Assembly: GCA_037954665.1 (NCBI GenBank)
Contig: JBBMOL010000099.1
Span: 1,612,001 to 1,676,000 of the forward strand
DNA: 64,000 bases
Direction of reading: 5' to 3'
DNA from: Laguncularia racemosa
Taxonomy: Eukaryota > Streptophyta > Magnoliopsida > Myrtales > Combretaceae
The notes under the pieces were generated by a model that made no database searches, was not told where the DNA came from, and saw nothing but the letters and a program-made list of their open reading frames with translations. Made by a program: the position numbers and the translations under genes. Of the stretch, positions 1 through 13,600 are shown in pieces (position 1 is the stretch's first letter; every line of letters begins with the position of its first letter).

Positions 1-751
1 AACTGTTCCATGTATATGCTACATAAGCTACGGAGACAACATCCAATCTTCATTAAGTCGCTTGTTGAAATAATTCTTCTAGAATTAGGAATATGATTCC
101 CATAAAAAACACTAACCAAACTTACCATTAACAAAACCATAACCAACACGTAGGAGCATCTTTTATCCTTAAAAATGCTTCCCCAGCCTAGAGACGAGCA
201 TACAGACTTTTGGACAGCTCTACCACATATTCAGATATGTAGCAAGAATTTGCATGGCTGTCGAGCTCAACGTACTATAATTCAACAATACTTATTAACA
301 GTTCAGAACACTTTAATTCAACTCATAAATGAAAATAATTATCATAAAGATTAAGGATCTATATTTTAAATAGACTGCAATAGTCAACTAAGTAGTATCA
401 AATTAAAAATCTATATAATTAGAATAGAAAAAAGTTTACAACGTCCATGGAGAGCTTTTGATAACGACCACCAACCCCTAAACAAAGGGGTTAATTGACG
501 ATATGATTGGAGTGGTTTATCAAACCTAAGAGCAGTCAGCTACGCACTTTGAGCAATCAACTTTCCCCTACTTAAGGGCCATAAACTCCCTCTAGCAACA
601 AAAATTTGGTTGCTCAAGACCTTAATCAATTACTTAATTTCACTTTTGAACCATAGTATTCAAGATATGAAAAGGTATTAACAATGTCAATGGGTTATCT
701 AGTGAGTCAAGTATGGTTATAACATATAATCCAATTTATTTAGGTAAGCCA
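1..751. other. Intergenic, no gene seen
   Basis: AT-rich sequence with no convincing coding region and no LTR or inverted-repeat structure that I could recognise. It abuts the reverse-transcriptase fossil that begins at 752. Confidence 0.5.
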
Positions 752-944
752 CCAAAGTAGATCTCAGAAGTGAGTATCATCAAATTCGGGTCAGACCTGG
801 GGGTGAGTAAAAGACTGCTTTCAAAACAAAGGAAGGGTTGTACGAATGATTGGTTATGCCATTCGGCCTCAGCAATGCACCAAGTACCTTCATGCGCGTG
901 ATGAACCGGGTACTTAAACCATTCATAGGTCGGTTCGTAGTTGT
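752..944 (+). pseudogene. Ty3-gypsy reverse transcriptase fragment
   Basis: This 193-bp block aligns without gaps to 22952-23144 inside the pol region of the gypsy element at 20-26 kb. I count about twenty differences, nearly all transitions. It covers the RT stretch containing the MPFGLSNAPSTFMR motif and stops just before the YFDD catalytic box, where the homology ends abruptly. Two Trp codons have become stops, both by G-to-A changes. No LTR, primer site or other pol domain flanks it, so this is an isolated scrap and not a gene. Confidence 0.85.
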
Positions 945-1986
945 TTGGGCTCATTTTGAAAAACTTAATTTCCATTGGGAATACAAACAAAGTTACTCAA
1001 AGTTCAAAGAGCTTCTCAATAAATTTATGGAATCTTTCTTTTCTCCTTCTCAAGTTCATAGTTTAAATTATGTATAAAAAATTAGCATTCGAATAAAAGC
1101 GACTATAAGAACTTTATCCTCCTAATTTAGTATAAAAAAGGAAAAAAACTATTCTTATATTGTAAAAGGGTAATTATAACTCAGAAAGTGTTACAGATAT
1201 CAACATTAATAGCGTATCTGATCTGAAATTGAAATTAATCTAACTTTCCCAAAGTGTACAGAGAATCCATCTAAATGGATTTGATATCAACGGAACCTTT
1301 ATTTAAGAGCATCACGTTCCCCATGTTACTTATCAAGAATAAACCTTATTTCTTATGTCAAAATTAGTGCATGAAATCCACTTAGACTTTACACAGATTT
1401 CCTTGATATCCTATTAAATGCAAAAAGTAAAAAATTTCAGACTTTGTTCCTTTATAAAATCCTAGTAGCCAATGCAAAAAAAAAAAAAAAACGAAGGTAC
1501 AACTTCATTTAGTAAACCCCTAGGTTTATTAACATTTCACATTTAGTTGTACGGGAAAATTGGGGTTCGTTCTACTTCTTATGATTCTCTATGGAGTTTC
1601 ACATATTATGATGCTTTATTACAAGAGTCTCTTAGAAGAATATTATTTAATAGGAATGAGCATATAAGTAGCATATTGATATATACATTTTCCCCATGTT
1701 TCTTGAAGTTTATGAGTTTTTTCGAAAGTTATTTTTAAGAGAACTCAATGCCTAATCTAGTTCCACCTTGATAGCTTATTAGGTCATTAACATAATATGT
1801 GCTAGTCTTTTCACACAGAGCATAGCAAAATAACAGCAACATAAATTAACACTTGAATTCTCTATTCTGAAGACATGCATTTGATTTAATAAACATGCAA
1901 ATTTAATCTTAAAAAATGCCAATATAAGATCATCTTTTTCATTTTTTTCCCCTAATATGGTTTTATTTTTATGAGATTCATAGATC
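945..1986. other. Intergenic, upstream of the response regulator
   Basis: AT-rich sequence with a poly(A) run near 1476-1490. It should hold the promoter and 5' UTR of the response regulator that starts at 1987, but I cannot place a TATA box or transcription start with confidence. A 63-codon open frame at 1547-1738 resembles nothing I know. Confidence 0.4.
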
Positions 1987-3480
1987 ATGTCAACCATGAA
2001 GACTTTGTCTCTACTGATTGTGGATGATGATCCCATCATTAGAAGGATACACAAACTGCTTGTAAGCAAAGTGGGCTTAAAAGTGAACATTCAAGTGGCT
2101 ACAAATGGAAAAGAAGCTGTTGATCTTTACTGTTGTGGGGAATCTTTTGACATTGTTCTCATGGATTTGGAAATGCCCATTATGGATGGAGCTGAGGTAA
2201 GTTTTAATTTTTATTAGTGTCACAAATTATCTTTTAAGCAATAATGCTTTCAGCATGGTATTATTTACAATTTTTTTTCCCAATAATTACAATAAGAAAA
2301 AGGAATTTGAATTTGATTTATTTTATTGGAAATAGTATCTGTACCATTAAGCTATAAGTGTCTTGATGATATTATTTAGATTTCAATCATAAAAAGTTCT
2401 TTCCCCATGATTTGATAATTATAATATATAAGAGGAGAAACAATACATAGTTTAATTATATTTGTTTTAAAAAAAGAATAGCTACCAAGTTGGATTGTTT
2501 TATCATTCTTTGCTCATCTTTAGTCTGCAAAAGAAAAATGGTTGATTTGGGTCATACTTATGATGTGTATTTTAAAATCCATGAAAGTTAGAAAACATTC
2601 TATTTACTCTGGAGATAAATGAAAGAAGGGACAATCAACGCGCTTATTAATGAAGTCCTTTCAACATCTTTAATTGAATTGTGCCTTTAAGTGTTCATTT
2701 ACCAGAAAAAATAAATTATATATTATAATTTTTTTTCATACTTATTTAGAGGCTTGTATCTCCCTACAAGATATTTATTCTCCTAACCTTTTTTTTTTTT
2801 TTTAAATCATGGATGATACTCAAAATTTTATTATTTAGTTAATTTATTTTAAATACCCACTTATTGCAAATGAGACCCTTCAAATTCAAGGCACCTTGGC
2901 TAAAGGCACCATAAAAGCACTCAAGCTATTCCCTATCAATTTTACTAAGTCTAATAAAATGGGCATTTCAGAGTGTAATTCAAGCATTTTGCTTTGTTAA
3001 AATTCAAATGAATTATTTTGATCAGGATCAATGTGACACATTTTTTTTTTTAGTTTAAATGGTAAAGAAATGATTTTAATTTAAATGAACGAATTGATAG
3101 AGAAAATGTAATCCTTGGTTGAAGTAGATAAATTATTTGCATATTTTGATCATATTCCCAAATAAAAAATAATGATTTGGATTTTTTTTCATCTATCATT
3201 ACAATTATTAAAAAAGAAAAATTGAAATACGAATATTTATACCGCTAGACTATCAGCATCTTTGACAATGATTAAGATTAATCTACCTTTTCTTCAATAA
3301 CAGGCGACAAAGGAGCTTCGCAAGATGGGAGTGAAGAGTATGATTGTGGGAGTGACTTCACGCACCAAGGATGATGAAAAGGAGGCATACATGGCTGCTG
3401 GTTTGGATGATTGTTTTGCGAAGCCATTGACTGTCGACGATGTCAATTCTCTCTTAGAACAGCTTGAGAAGGCAAACTAA
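1987..3480 (+). CDS. Type-C (receiver-only) response regulator, ARR22/ARR24-like
   Basis: Two exons, 1987-2196 and 3304-3480, flank a 1107-bp intron (GTAAGT donor, CAG acceptor, phase 0) and give 128 residues. Nearly the whole protein is one receiver domain: acidic pair D13/D14 in LLIVDDDP, phospho-acceptor D60 in VLMDLEMPIMDG, T88 in GVTS, and the conserved Lys K110 in AKP. There is no DNA-binding Myb (GARP) domain and no long C-terminal tail, which separates it from type-B regulators. The short length and sequence fit the type-C group better than type-A. Type-C members accept phosphate from histidine phosphotransfer proteins and are thought to drain or modulate the cytokinin phosphorelay in cytosol and nucleus. 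The start is the first Met before the receiver. Both splice sites keep the frame. An AATAAA signal lies 49 bp past the stop. The type-C assignment is by family knowledge. Confidence 0.92.
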
Positions 3481-3528
3481 ACTACACTAGGTATTCCAGT
3501 ATGGAAACTCTCTGAATTTGCTTGAGAC

Positions 3529-3534
3529 AATAAA
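3529..3534 (+). promoter_or_regulatory. Poly(A) signal of the response regulator
   Basis: Canonical AATAAA hexamer 49 bp downstream of the TAA stop at 3478-3480, on the same strand. Confidence 0.5.
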
Positions 3535-5634
3535 TGATCTCGTATGTTGTAGCTTGAGTTTCAGAATACAGTATTTATGATTTAAATCAAGATGATGCAA
3601 CCAAAATTACAATTATCTGGTATTTAAATTTATGAATGGGTAGCTCATGTGATTTCTTTAGGGAAACATTGAAGTTTCCTTCAAATGCCCAAAAAAAAAG
3701 AAAAAAAAAAAAACAAATGTTTCAAACACTCTTCAATTCACTGGTATGAGTATTTAATATAGAATAAGCAACATTTTCTATAAAGAGAAGAAGAGAAAAT
3801 TACAGAAGACAACTTGCAGAGATAGAGATTCGAGAGCTAAAGTAAATACCTTCATGAAATGTGGATGTGGTTTGATGGAACTTGTAAGAAGTTAGCGTAA
3901 CAGAAGTAAAAGTTGGTGTGATTCGGTGTAGATAGACATGGGCATCGGGCCCCCACTTTACTCCACCTCGGAGTCTTGGGTCTCGTCCACGACGGTTTTC
4001 TCCCTATTTTATTTGTATTATATTTATAAATTATACGTACGTAATTGATATAATTTAATAATTAATTAGTTGGTATTCTTTCATGTTAGTGCAATAATAG
4101 ACAATTTTTTTCATTTTTTTTTGGGAAATACAATGCAAAAAAAAAAAAAAACTTGCATAAAAAAGTAAAAAATAAAATAAACAAAATCACTCAAAGTTAT
4201 AAGTTGTTACTATTTCATAATGTTAATATTTTCCACACATTATAAACTTTATTGCTCCTTCATGTGATGCTACTTGTACACACTAGATTAAGGTAATTAT
4301 TGCCTTGTTCTTTTTAAAATCTTGAAATATTAAAACAGGTGATTAGTATCAAGTGGAACATAGAAATCAAGAATTAGAAATGGAAGATGATGATTACTTT
4401 AATGTGCCATTGATTTTTAATATTGACATCAAAGTGCTTCAAATTATGGAGATATGCATAGAAAATATTTAGAATTAAATATATCTATAATCATTATTAC
4501 TATCTCATGGTACCGCATGTTTCAACTAGATGTAAGTAATTGGTGCTTCTATCTTTTATTCATATTTTCCCACTTAGTCCCCCTCTCTTTAGTCACTTGC
4601 TTGGCCTTCGACATTAGTTAAGTCTTTTCTTGAATGGTACAATTGTTCAAGCAAATGATTGAATTGGAGTAGATTAGGAAAGAAATAATTTATAGAATAC
4701 AAAGATAGGGAATGTTTACATCTAACCGATATAAGGTGGTGTTACATGCAAAAATTGTAATAATAATTACAATACATATTAAACTTTAAATATTCTCCAT
4801 GCATTTTTAAATTTTATAAGTATTATATATCACTAGAAGAGAAATCAAGATTAAATTGAAGCAACCACTATTTTCTTTTTTTTCTTTTTCTTTAATCTAT
4901 AACCTTTACACTTTACTTGATGTCCATCACCATTTAAAATTTAAGGAATTAAAGGAGGACAATATAAATATTATCATATAAAGATATGCTAATGTTTATC
5001 GATATACCTATATTATGATCTTACTGTTCAATTGAAATATTAATATATGAGACATTTTAGAGAAACATTTAAAAGAGTTCACTTACAAGAGTTAGGTGAA
5101 TGATAATGTGGTTGAGAAGGGCTATTTATAGATGAATTCTGCCGTAGTAGATGCATCAGCTTTTGCAATTATTGGAAGTTCTTGTTTCTTTCTTTTTTTC
5201 CCTAACTACGCATATGTGAAAACTGCATTTTATAGGCCGAGAAGTGAAATCATTGATGCTGCATCTTGTAGCATAGCATGCATGTGGCAACCTTTGAATT
5301 TTTTCTTAACTAATGTCCCACAGGCTGTTAGGTTGGTATCGGGACACGAGGCAGGTGCAATAACATTTAATCAGAATGTTCACTCTTCATCATTCATCAA
5401 CCCATTGCATTACCTTTTGGAAGCAGGGTTATATTGAACTGAGAACAAGAGTATTAACCTTCTATAATGACAGCCCTAGTTCTAGGGTAGCGTTGCATAC
5501 ATGATATTATTAAAAAAATTTACATAAGACAAGAAAATAAATAAATAAACAAGAAAAAACAACCTATCTTATAAATCAATGCACTAAACTGTGTTGGCTG
5601 TTGGCTTAATCCTCAGCCACCATGTGAGAATCCC
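3535..5634. other. Intergenic between two convergent genes
   Basis: AT-rich, with several poly(A) or poly(T) runs. It should contain the 3' UTRs of both neighbours. A 101-codon open frame at 5132-5437 has no domain, hydrophobic pattern or splice support that I can recognise, so I do not call it. Confidence 0.45.
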
Positions 5635-8523
5635 TTAGGTCAATATCCACATAAACACAGTCGACCAGAAAGTGAGAAAAAAGGCTGCAACCAAGTATGT
5701 CCATAGGAAGAGAACTGAACACTCCTCTTGAGCAACATCGAACAGTTGGGTCATAGTACCTGTCGTTCCATCACATTCATGCACAAAGTTATGATCCTTA
5801 TGCCTCGGATTTGGAAATTCGTCGATCTAATTGAACAAATGCAAGTGTGGCAATTTGTAGAAATTGTCACATTTTAAGAGTGTAGTAATACTTATTCATT
5901 ACTCACCTATATTCATGGCCGGTGGCAGTGCGTATTGAGCCATCAGCACATAGTGGTACAGAGGATCAGATGGCAAGAAACCAAGGTTTCCAGCAAGTTT
6001 CACAACCCCAATTCCAATAAGAGGTGATATGATGTATCTAATGCAGATTACCCCCAAGGTCACCCAAGGTTTTATTTGTGATTTTTGCAGGCCTGTTTAA
6101 GTCAGGACATGAAACAATGTCAAATATAATAATTTGTTCTTGGGATGTTACCTTAGGCTAGATTTGAATGGGAAATGGAATGCTTGGAAATTTTCCCTCA
6201 CCTTTAGTGAGGTTGCTTCCTAAAATAAGAGTGATGCAAGGGATGGTACCATCTCTGCAAGCAAGAGACATACATCTTAACAAGCTCTAGCAGTGTTTTA
6301 GTTCACATAATTTTGCAGGACCGGGCTGTCCATGATGTAAAGTACTGCTACCATGTTTAGTTTGCGAAATGGCTGAGAAAAGGCTTTTAAGAGATGGGAC
6401 AAAGTTAAAAGTTTCATACCATCCATTAGATAGTACAAAAATTTCATTACAATATCTTTTAAAAACCATGAAACAATACTCTTTCATTTTACAAAGACAT
6501 GCATCAAACATGGTAAAAGAGGGCTATACTATGTTGTCCTATCCTGATAACCAAATGTTACCAAGTTTTCATAGTAATATGTCCATATATCAACCAGACC
6601 ATGAAGCCTGCTAGGTATGATATTGGTAATGAGACTAGGGAGATATCGTACATACCCAAGCAATTTGATGGAGTCTTGGATGACCCGCAATGGTGCAGCA
6701 TCACCAACTACGAGATTTCTCAGCCATGATACAGCTCCAAAAATAAACCCAAGAATCTAATCCAAAACAAAATACACCCATTTAAACCAATAGAAAAGGA
6801 AACACTTAAAGATGAGTTAACGTGTAAGAGAGTTGAGAAACTGACTGCAGCAAGGGTCGGAGGTGCCATCAACTCCTCTACAACTTGATGAAGAACTTCT
6901 TTAATTCTGCTCCACAATGAACTATGATCCTTTTCTTGTTTGCTATCGGATGTTGGTATTATTGCCTGAAAAGATGCTTTTCAGGATATCAAAATATTAC
7001 TAGAAGTTGATATATCATTAGGGAAAAAGTAGAAGAGAATATTCAGAATTTCCTATACCAAATATGTAAAAATTACCTCTTGATCTTCCACATCTTCCAT
7101 GCATTTTATTGAATCAACACTCGTGGGAACATGTTCTTGATCCTCCCCCTTGAGGAGAGGTGCCTCCGTGTCTGCATTCCAATCGACATTTGGTGCTTTT
7201 GTGACCTCATCTGCAGCTTGAAGCGCTTTATATCTCACGGAAGAAGTTCGTACCAAATGGAACGTATAAGTCCAGATGAAGAATCCTCCGAGCTGCTCAA
7301 ACCGGAAAAATCACTAATTAACTCCGTCTAGGTATATTGATTCTTTGCAAGTACTGACACAGAACGCTTAAGACCGCATTACCGCCATAGAGAAAGATGC
7401 ATATGACAATCCAACAGAGCTGCAAATATCTCTGTCACCAAATGGGCTGCCGGATTCACGACAGATTGCAGGAACAGTGATCAACATAAGGTTTCCCAGA
7501 TTTCCTGGAAACAAGCAGAGGTGGTATCTGATAAGAACCTGAAGCACACGGTGCAATCAAGGGGAAGACTCTAAGCAAATTACCTGCTGAACATGTAGCC
7601 ATGACTAGTCCTTCCAAATGTGGCTTCGGTTTTAGTAATTTTACAAGTATCCATCCAAGCAAACCTCCAATGACGAAAGTAAGACCAACGTTGATCGGCA
7701 TAAACCACCTGACACCAAAAATCCAGCAAGATACTCATCTTAATACGCATGACCTATGAACGCCTAATGTCCCACTAGAAATTAAACAAAATAAGGGTTA
7801 TGTGGCCGAATTGCTGGAGATATGCATTACATCACATAAGGGCAATACTAAAAGCATCCTTAATGCATTTGCATATTACCGCCAATTCGCCGTGATCAAC
7901 TTAAGCTGTTCTAATATATGCATTGGAGATCCTCCAATACCAGCTAGCCTAGTTTAGTATATCACATAGACTGAGAGACAACATTTCATAACAAGAGAAA
8001 ATGCTTACCATGAGATGATGTCCTCTAGAGTTACGGTTTTGGCCAGACTAGCAAACATGAGAGACGGCGTAAACACCATGAACACAATCTGCATTTTCCG
8101 TAGTCAGAAAAATCCCCTTTAAACTCACCATGAAAACAGAGCAATCACATTTATTGTTAGCAAAACTCTACCAAATTCGAGTATATCAACATTGAAAAAT
8201 CCTGAGGTTCAACACCTGAATTCAGCCGTAATCCAATTCGAATTGTTTTTGAATAACAATATAAAATCGAGTTTGTTCTGATTGATCAGCTAGAAGAGTT
8301 ACAACACAAATTTGATTACGGCTTTTTCGGGCATCGAACTGGAGACGATTCCTCTGATATTGCAAATTCTGCCCCGTTACAAACTTACCCTATTCATGGA
8401 CTTTGTAGCATCTGAAGTAAGAAGATTGAAGTACCCTGTAGCCATAAAAGCTCCCAAAACACTAATCAACAAAACCTGAAGAATCGGCATAGACGCCACC
8501 TCAAACAATGACCAAAACCCCAT
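5635..8523 (-). CDS. PIN-LIKES (PILS) auxin efflux carrier family protein
   Basis: Ten exons on the minus strand: 8389-8523, 8009-8088, 7584-7708, 7383-7504, 7077-7292, 6846-6965, 6656-6756, 6202-6254, 5907-6092 and 5635-5759. All introns are GT-AG and all phases agree, giving 420 residues. The protein starts MGFWSLFEVASMP and carries two blocks of hydrophobic helices. The first (about residues 8-170) includes FTPSLMFASLAKTV and the SAGNLGNL loop. The second (about 255-418) includes GTIPCITLILG, CIRYIISPLIGIG and LPPAMNIGTMTQLF. Between them is a hydrophilic loop of roughly 80 residues (about 172-250). This is the membrane-transport fold of PILS proteins, which sit in the ER membrane and regulate intracellular auxin accumulation. 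The length is normal for the family. The gene looks intact. The member within the family is not resolved. Confidence 0.95.
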
Positions 8524-10380
8524 TGTTCCCTCCTCTGCCTCCTTTCCAAGTTATTTCCTAAAGTTCGATATCAACCGATCCAAAAATACTTTATAATCCT
8601 TGAAACCCCGATTCTCCTTATAAAGCTGGAAATAGAGGAGAAGGAAGATAACACTCCTGGTCGATATAACAAGAAGATTCATCAATGTCAAACGATTAAA
8701 GACAAGGGATTAAAAAAAAACAAACGAAAAAAGAAATCGCAATTCATTAACAATCCAAAAAACTGTACTAATGAAGATAATCTTAAGGATGCTGTGCCGG
8801 AAAAACATGAAGTATACACAAACATCACGGTCGCAACATAAGTTTACGCAAGGAAATAACCATGAAGGTACCATGCCTTGTCTGGACTAGGAGTACAGTG
8901 CGAAACCATGCCAATGTTGGTGCTAAAGACTTATTTAAACTAATTGGACTATGCACTAAACCCTCTGGATACTACATGTAACTTCATCATATGTGCCAAT
9001 TTTTTTTTTTTTTTTAGGTACTACAATTTTCAGCCGTTAATACAATCTGATGGAGAAATTAACAAAATTCCAAAATTCATGAACTACCCTTTTTGTTTAT
9101 TACTTGTAAATCATAAAAAATTAGTCCAAAATTCATCAAAAATGAGTTGGTTGGGTATTTAATACTTGTGGCTGTGCCCTATATAAACGAACAAATTTTT
9201 TTTTTTAAAAGATTTATCTCAAACTATTAATCATACTGAAAATATAATTTAGATGAATCACGATTCGTTTTAGCTACGATATTATTTTTGACGTCATGAA
9301 GGACGTATCTGAACACATGTTTGGTCCTCGGCTGAATAATTTTCTCTATTTTGAGCTCTTGGCTTTTATTTATTAGAGCTATTAATGATAGTATTGCCAA
9401 AATAGCTAATGATAGTATTAATATACAATTGATTTTTCCCATGTCTGGTTCACATGTCAAAAATGTCCAGTTGGTCCTATCTATCTCAACGAAATATTGA
9501 TATCCATGAAGGGAAATTACAAAATTGAGTAGATTTCAACAGCATCCTTAGATTTCTTAATTCTATAAAATGCTGCACTTACATCCTTAATCATTATTAA
9601 CACCAAAAAAATTTCTCATTTAATATAATGTTGAGTCAATCCTTTTATAAATATACACTTGTAAGAATTTTTTTAGATCAATTTGATATAATTAATAAAT
9701 ATATCTTCAATTACTATGAATCAAATTTGACAATGGTCAACTTTAAAAAAGAAAAAAAATTATTACAATTACATATCAATATCAAGTGCTGATTTGATAC
9801 CATATTAAAGAAAAAAAAAATTTATGATGAACTTTTCCAAGGATCTTAAGTGAGGAACTTTAATTTTATTAGGTTTTAAACACTATTCTAATTCAACTTA
9901 AAAATTTGTTAGTTTCATCAATCGAAATATATGCGGCATACTCTCTTCAATGTTGGCTATAAAGGTGGAGATTTATGTACAACATGCTATATAATTAATG
10001 TATACAATGATGGCCACTGCCATCTGTCCTAATAAACAGCCGACGACCAAGACCACCAATTTGCATAATGACACGAAACCCAACGTGAATAATGTCACTG
10101 CCTATTAATGTATTTATCATAATTGACTATCTTGCAACATTATATATATATATATATGTGTGTAAAAAAAGTAATGATCTATCTAGCCGTTTAGATCATG
10201 ATTGGCCAAGGGTTTAAAATCCAAAAATATCAATTTAACAAAATATCAGAAAATATCCATTGATAAATCTATTGCTTATTGACTAGACGCTTAATAATAC
10301 TAGCACATTTAAAGAACCAAAGGCGAAAAAAAAAATACATAAATAAATAAATGTTAGTGTAAGATGTGATTAGGCTCTCG
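8524..10380. other. PILS upstream region and AT-rich intergenic DNA
   Basis: 8524-8940 should hold the 5' UTR and promoter of the minus-strand PILS gene, but no clear TATA box was placed. The rest is AT-rich, with a short TA run near 10140-10157. A 77-codon minus-strand frame (9227-9460) has a hydrophobic N-terminus, but I found no family match or other support. Confidence 0.4.
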
Positions 10381-10694
10381 AACTTTAATTATATACAACT
10401 AAAGCTCTATATTTAAGAAGATTATTGAATATTTTGGTTGTAACAATTGAAAAATATTACTCATAATATCTCTAATCAAGCTCCAATTTTAGCAAATAGT
10501 GGAAGAAAAAGTTAAGAAAAAAATATATTAAATCAAATCTTAATTATAACTTTATGAAGTCTTAACTGAAATATAGATTTATTAGAGAAATTATTAGTAA
10601 AATATTTCAATTTATTAAGTTTAAAAAGTTTGGATACTTTTTTTTTTGAAAAAAATATGAAAGTTTAAAGGCTTAATTACACATAATTAAAGTT
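10381..10694. repeat. Fold-back (long inverted repeat) MITE-like element
   Basis: The left arm (about 10381-10492) and right arm (about 10563-10694) are reverse complements with mismatches. For example, AACTTTAATTATATACAAC on the left pairs with the complement of GTGTAATTAAAGTT-type sequence on the right, and ATCTCTAATCAA pairs with the complement of TTTATTAGAGAAAT. The loop is about 70 bp of AT-rich sequence. There is no coding capacity. A palindromic non-autonomous DNA transposon is the simplest reading. Target-site duplications were not resolved. Confidence 0.5.
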
Positions 10695-13600
10695 TAAAAA
10701 TTTTAATAAAATTGTGCACTATGCCCTGAATCAATAAAGATATTCTTTAGGTAACACTCTTAAATATAGTATTTTTAAAAAAAATATTATGAAAATATTA
10801 TATTAAAATAATTATTTTAAAAATAGATTTTAAAAGCGTAGATTTGATCTGCATCTTTATAAATTTGTATTGAATACTACACTTGGAAGCTTACATGAGC
10901 AATGACTCATTATTGCTCAGTGAAGATTCTTTGGTCATCAATAAGGTCATATGACAATGATGAAAGATAATATTCAGAATCAAATTTCAAACCAACCATC
11001 TTAGTATAAGAGAAGTTTTTATTAACTTGATTTGACTAAATTACATGTATTAATCTCTCAGCCAAATATATGTATATAAAATAATAATAATAATAATCAT
11101 GCATAAAAAAAACCAAGCACCACAGGTGGACCCTTGAGCCTAGAAATAAACTTTATCGTAAAGGATGCTCGTGACTCTTAAAAAGCCTTTTTAAATAAAA
11201 TTTCATATTTCCCAACATTCTATATTATAAGAAAAAGACAAGCACAAGTAAGAATTAAATTTCTTTATTTTTGACACCTTTATAAGGACCACAAAACATC
11301 CGATAATATTTTTCGGACCATGATTACCTTCTCGGAGGTAGTGTCATGTGCTGAGTTTGGGAAGAAATCCAGAAAACTCTAAGTAGAAAGCGAATTTGAC
11401 TACATATTTGTGCAGAATGGAGATAAAGAGTATGCACAACACGTTACGTAAGATAAAGATTTGCAAATCAAATGTTCAGGATGATACACCAAAACAAGGA
11501 CGAAAGCAAACATCAAATTGTTCACGAACCTTATCGTTCTTTCTTGTAGAGACAAGAGGATCTCGGGTAATTAATAGAAGAATTTGAAAATAAAAAGTTA
11601 TATAGTATTATTATGAATTGAATAATTAAGCAAAATGAAAACAACGATGATAAAAAAAGTTAAAATAACAAGTAGCCAATATGAAAGAAATAAAAAAAAA
11701 AAAGAAATAAAATTAGAAAAACCACAAAACCCTTTTTATGAACAACCTGGATTCTACTACCCTCATTAATATGAACAACAACAACATCAATATGATCTTC
11801 TAATCTTCTAAATCCATGATGAGCAAGAACACAGTTTGTACACACATAGATTATAAGTGAACATTACGTAACTTATGTATCATTTTTTTTTAAAAGGGTT
11901 TTCAGGAAATTAATAAGAGAATAAGGAGAGAGAATTGTAGGAGCAGAAAATCATTAGGTATTTCAAGAGAGAGATTAGACAAACCTTAACTATATGATGG
12001 GATTACTAGTTGAGCCGACGCTGATGATGTATGTGAGAAGTGAGTAATCATTCATGCATCACCAACCACACGCAACCACGAAGGTTAATGGAGGGCTTGT
12101 TGGCAATGTAATTATAAAATCCAAAGCAAATCCAAATTTGCCAACCTATCTGGAGAGAAAGAAAGAGAGAGAGAGAGAAGTTCCACAATGTATGGATTTT
12201 ACACAACGGTGATTTATATAGGGAGGGCTGGCTTCATGGCTAGGATATGTTCAAGTTGTTTGTGGCCAAATCCAATACATGCACGTTAATTATTATTTTC
12301 AGACTCGATATTGGTTGATTTTTGATGACTTTAACAATAGACTTTGGACTTTGTTGCCGTGATACATAAAAATCATTTAACATAATTTGGTCAAGACAAA
12401 ATCAATTAATATGTCACGTCGGCTAGTGAATCAAACCATCTGCAATTTATATATTTCTTAATAAAAATTATACTTTACATGTGCTATGGTAGATCTAGAT
12501 CTCGTAGAGTTATTTAATTTGGATTTGCTTCCTCCCCGAAATTACTTGATAGGTAAGCTTGTCAAAATGCACGTGGTTGTTTCTCCATGTTGTTTGGTGT
12601 CTAAATTTATTACGATGGTGACCTGAATTTTAGGTGTTTTATATATAATTTTGTAGTATTAAGAAATTATTGTGAATCAACTTTTACTTACAAGTATTAC
12701 TACTTTCCTTAGCTTTCCTCACTTTTTTTTTTTTTTATCATCCTTTGTGTATGACCAATAAGATTGCCACTCCTAAAAACAAGGACATGTGGACATCTAC
12801 AAAATGTCCAACTGAGAAGTAAAACAATGTCAAAATATAATTAAACATAATCTTTAGCAATATAAAAGTTAGGTAGCATTCACAAGTAACGGTTCAACTT
12901 AGTATGATATTTGGTAAAATCAAAATTAAGCTATGAAATTGGAAAAAAAAAAAAAAAACTAAAGTTTAGAATGATTGTGCTATTATTTGTTATTTAAAAT
13001 AGGGTAAGTTACACCAAATTTTTAATTATTTCTTTTGACATGCATTAGTTACGTTTTTATGGAAACTGTCGTTGAATAATAATGCAACGTCATAAGTTTT
13101 TGAAACTTATCATTGAATCAAATGTTAAAATAGCAAGTGGTGTAGTTGTACAAATAACAAAAAAAATTAGGGATATTAAGATAATTATGAAAGTTTATAG
13201 GAGATATTATTTTTATTTAACAATCTTAATAGATGTTGAATTTAGATTTTTTTTTTTATGAATTTAGTGTTACGAATAACTGATTTATAACTTATACTTA
13301 CATAACATGATGGGCTTTTTATAATTTAATAGTCATGAGTCAATCTTGGAATATATATACATTGAAACATCCAATAGATGCTAATTAATGGAACCGTTCT
13401 TACATTGTGCCAGACATAGACAGTAGAGTCAAAACCTTGTCAATGGAGGTGAAATAAGGTTATGATGGTGGTGGTGCTGAGGACGTGGAAGTTTTATCTT
13501 TGTTAATTGTAAATAATAAAACTTTAAATTGTATATATATAAACACATGATATAATCGACACCGTGGCTGGGTTAAATTGAAATTTAAAATAAAAAAGGC

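Noticed and set aside
5132..5437. 101-codon frame between the two host genes
   Set aside because: No recognisable domain or composition signal, and it lies in the expected 3' intergenic space.
9227..9460. 77-codon minus-strand frame with a hydrophobic N-terminus, like a small secreted protein
   Set aside because: No family motif, no promoter or splice evidence, and AT-rich surroundings. One hydrophobic stretch is expected by chance in such DNA.
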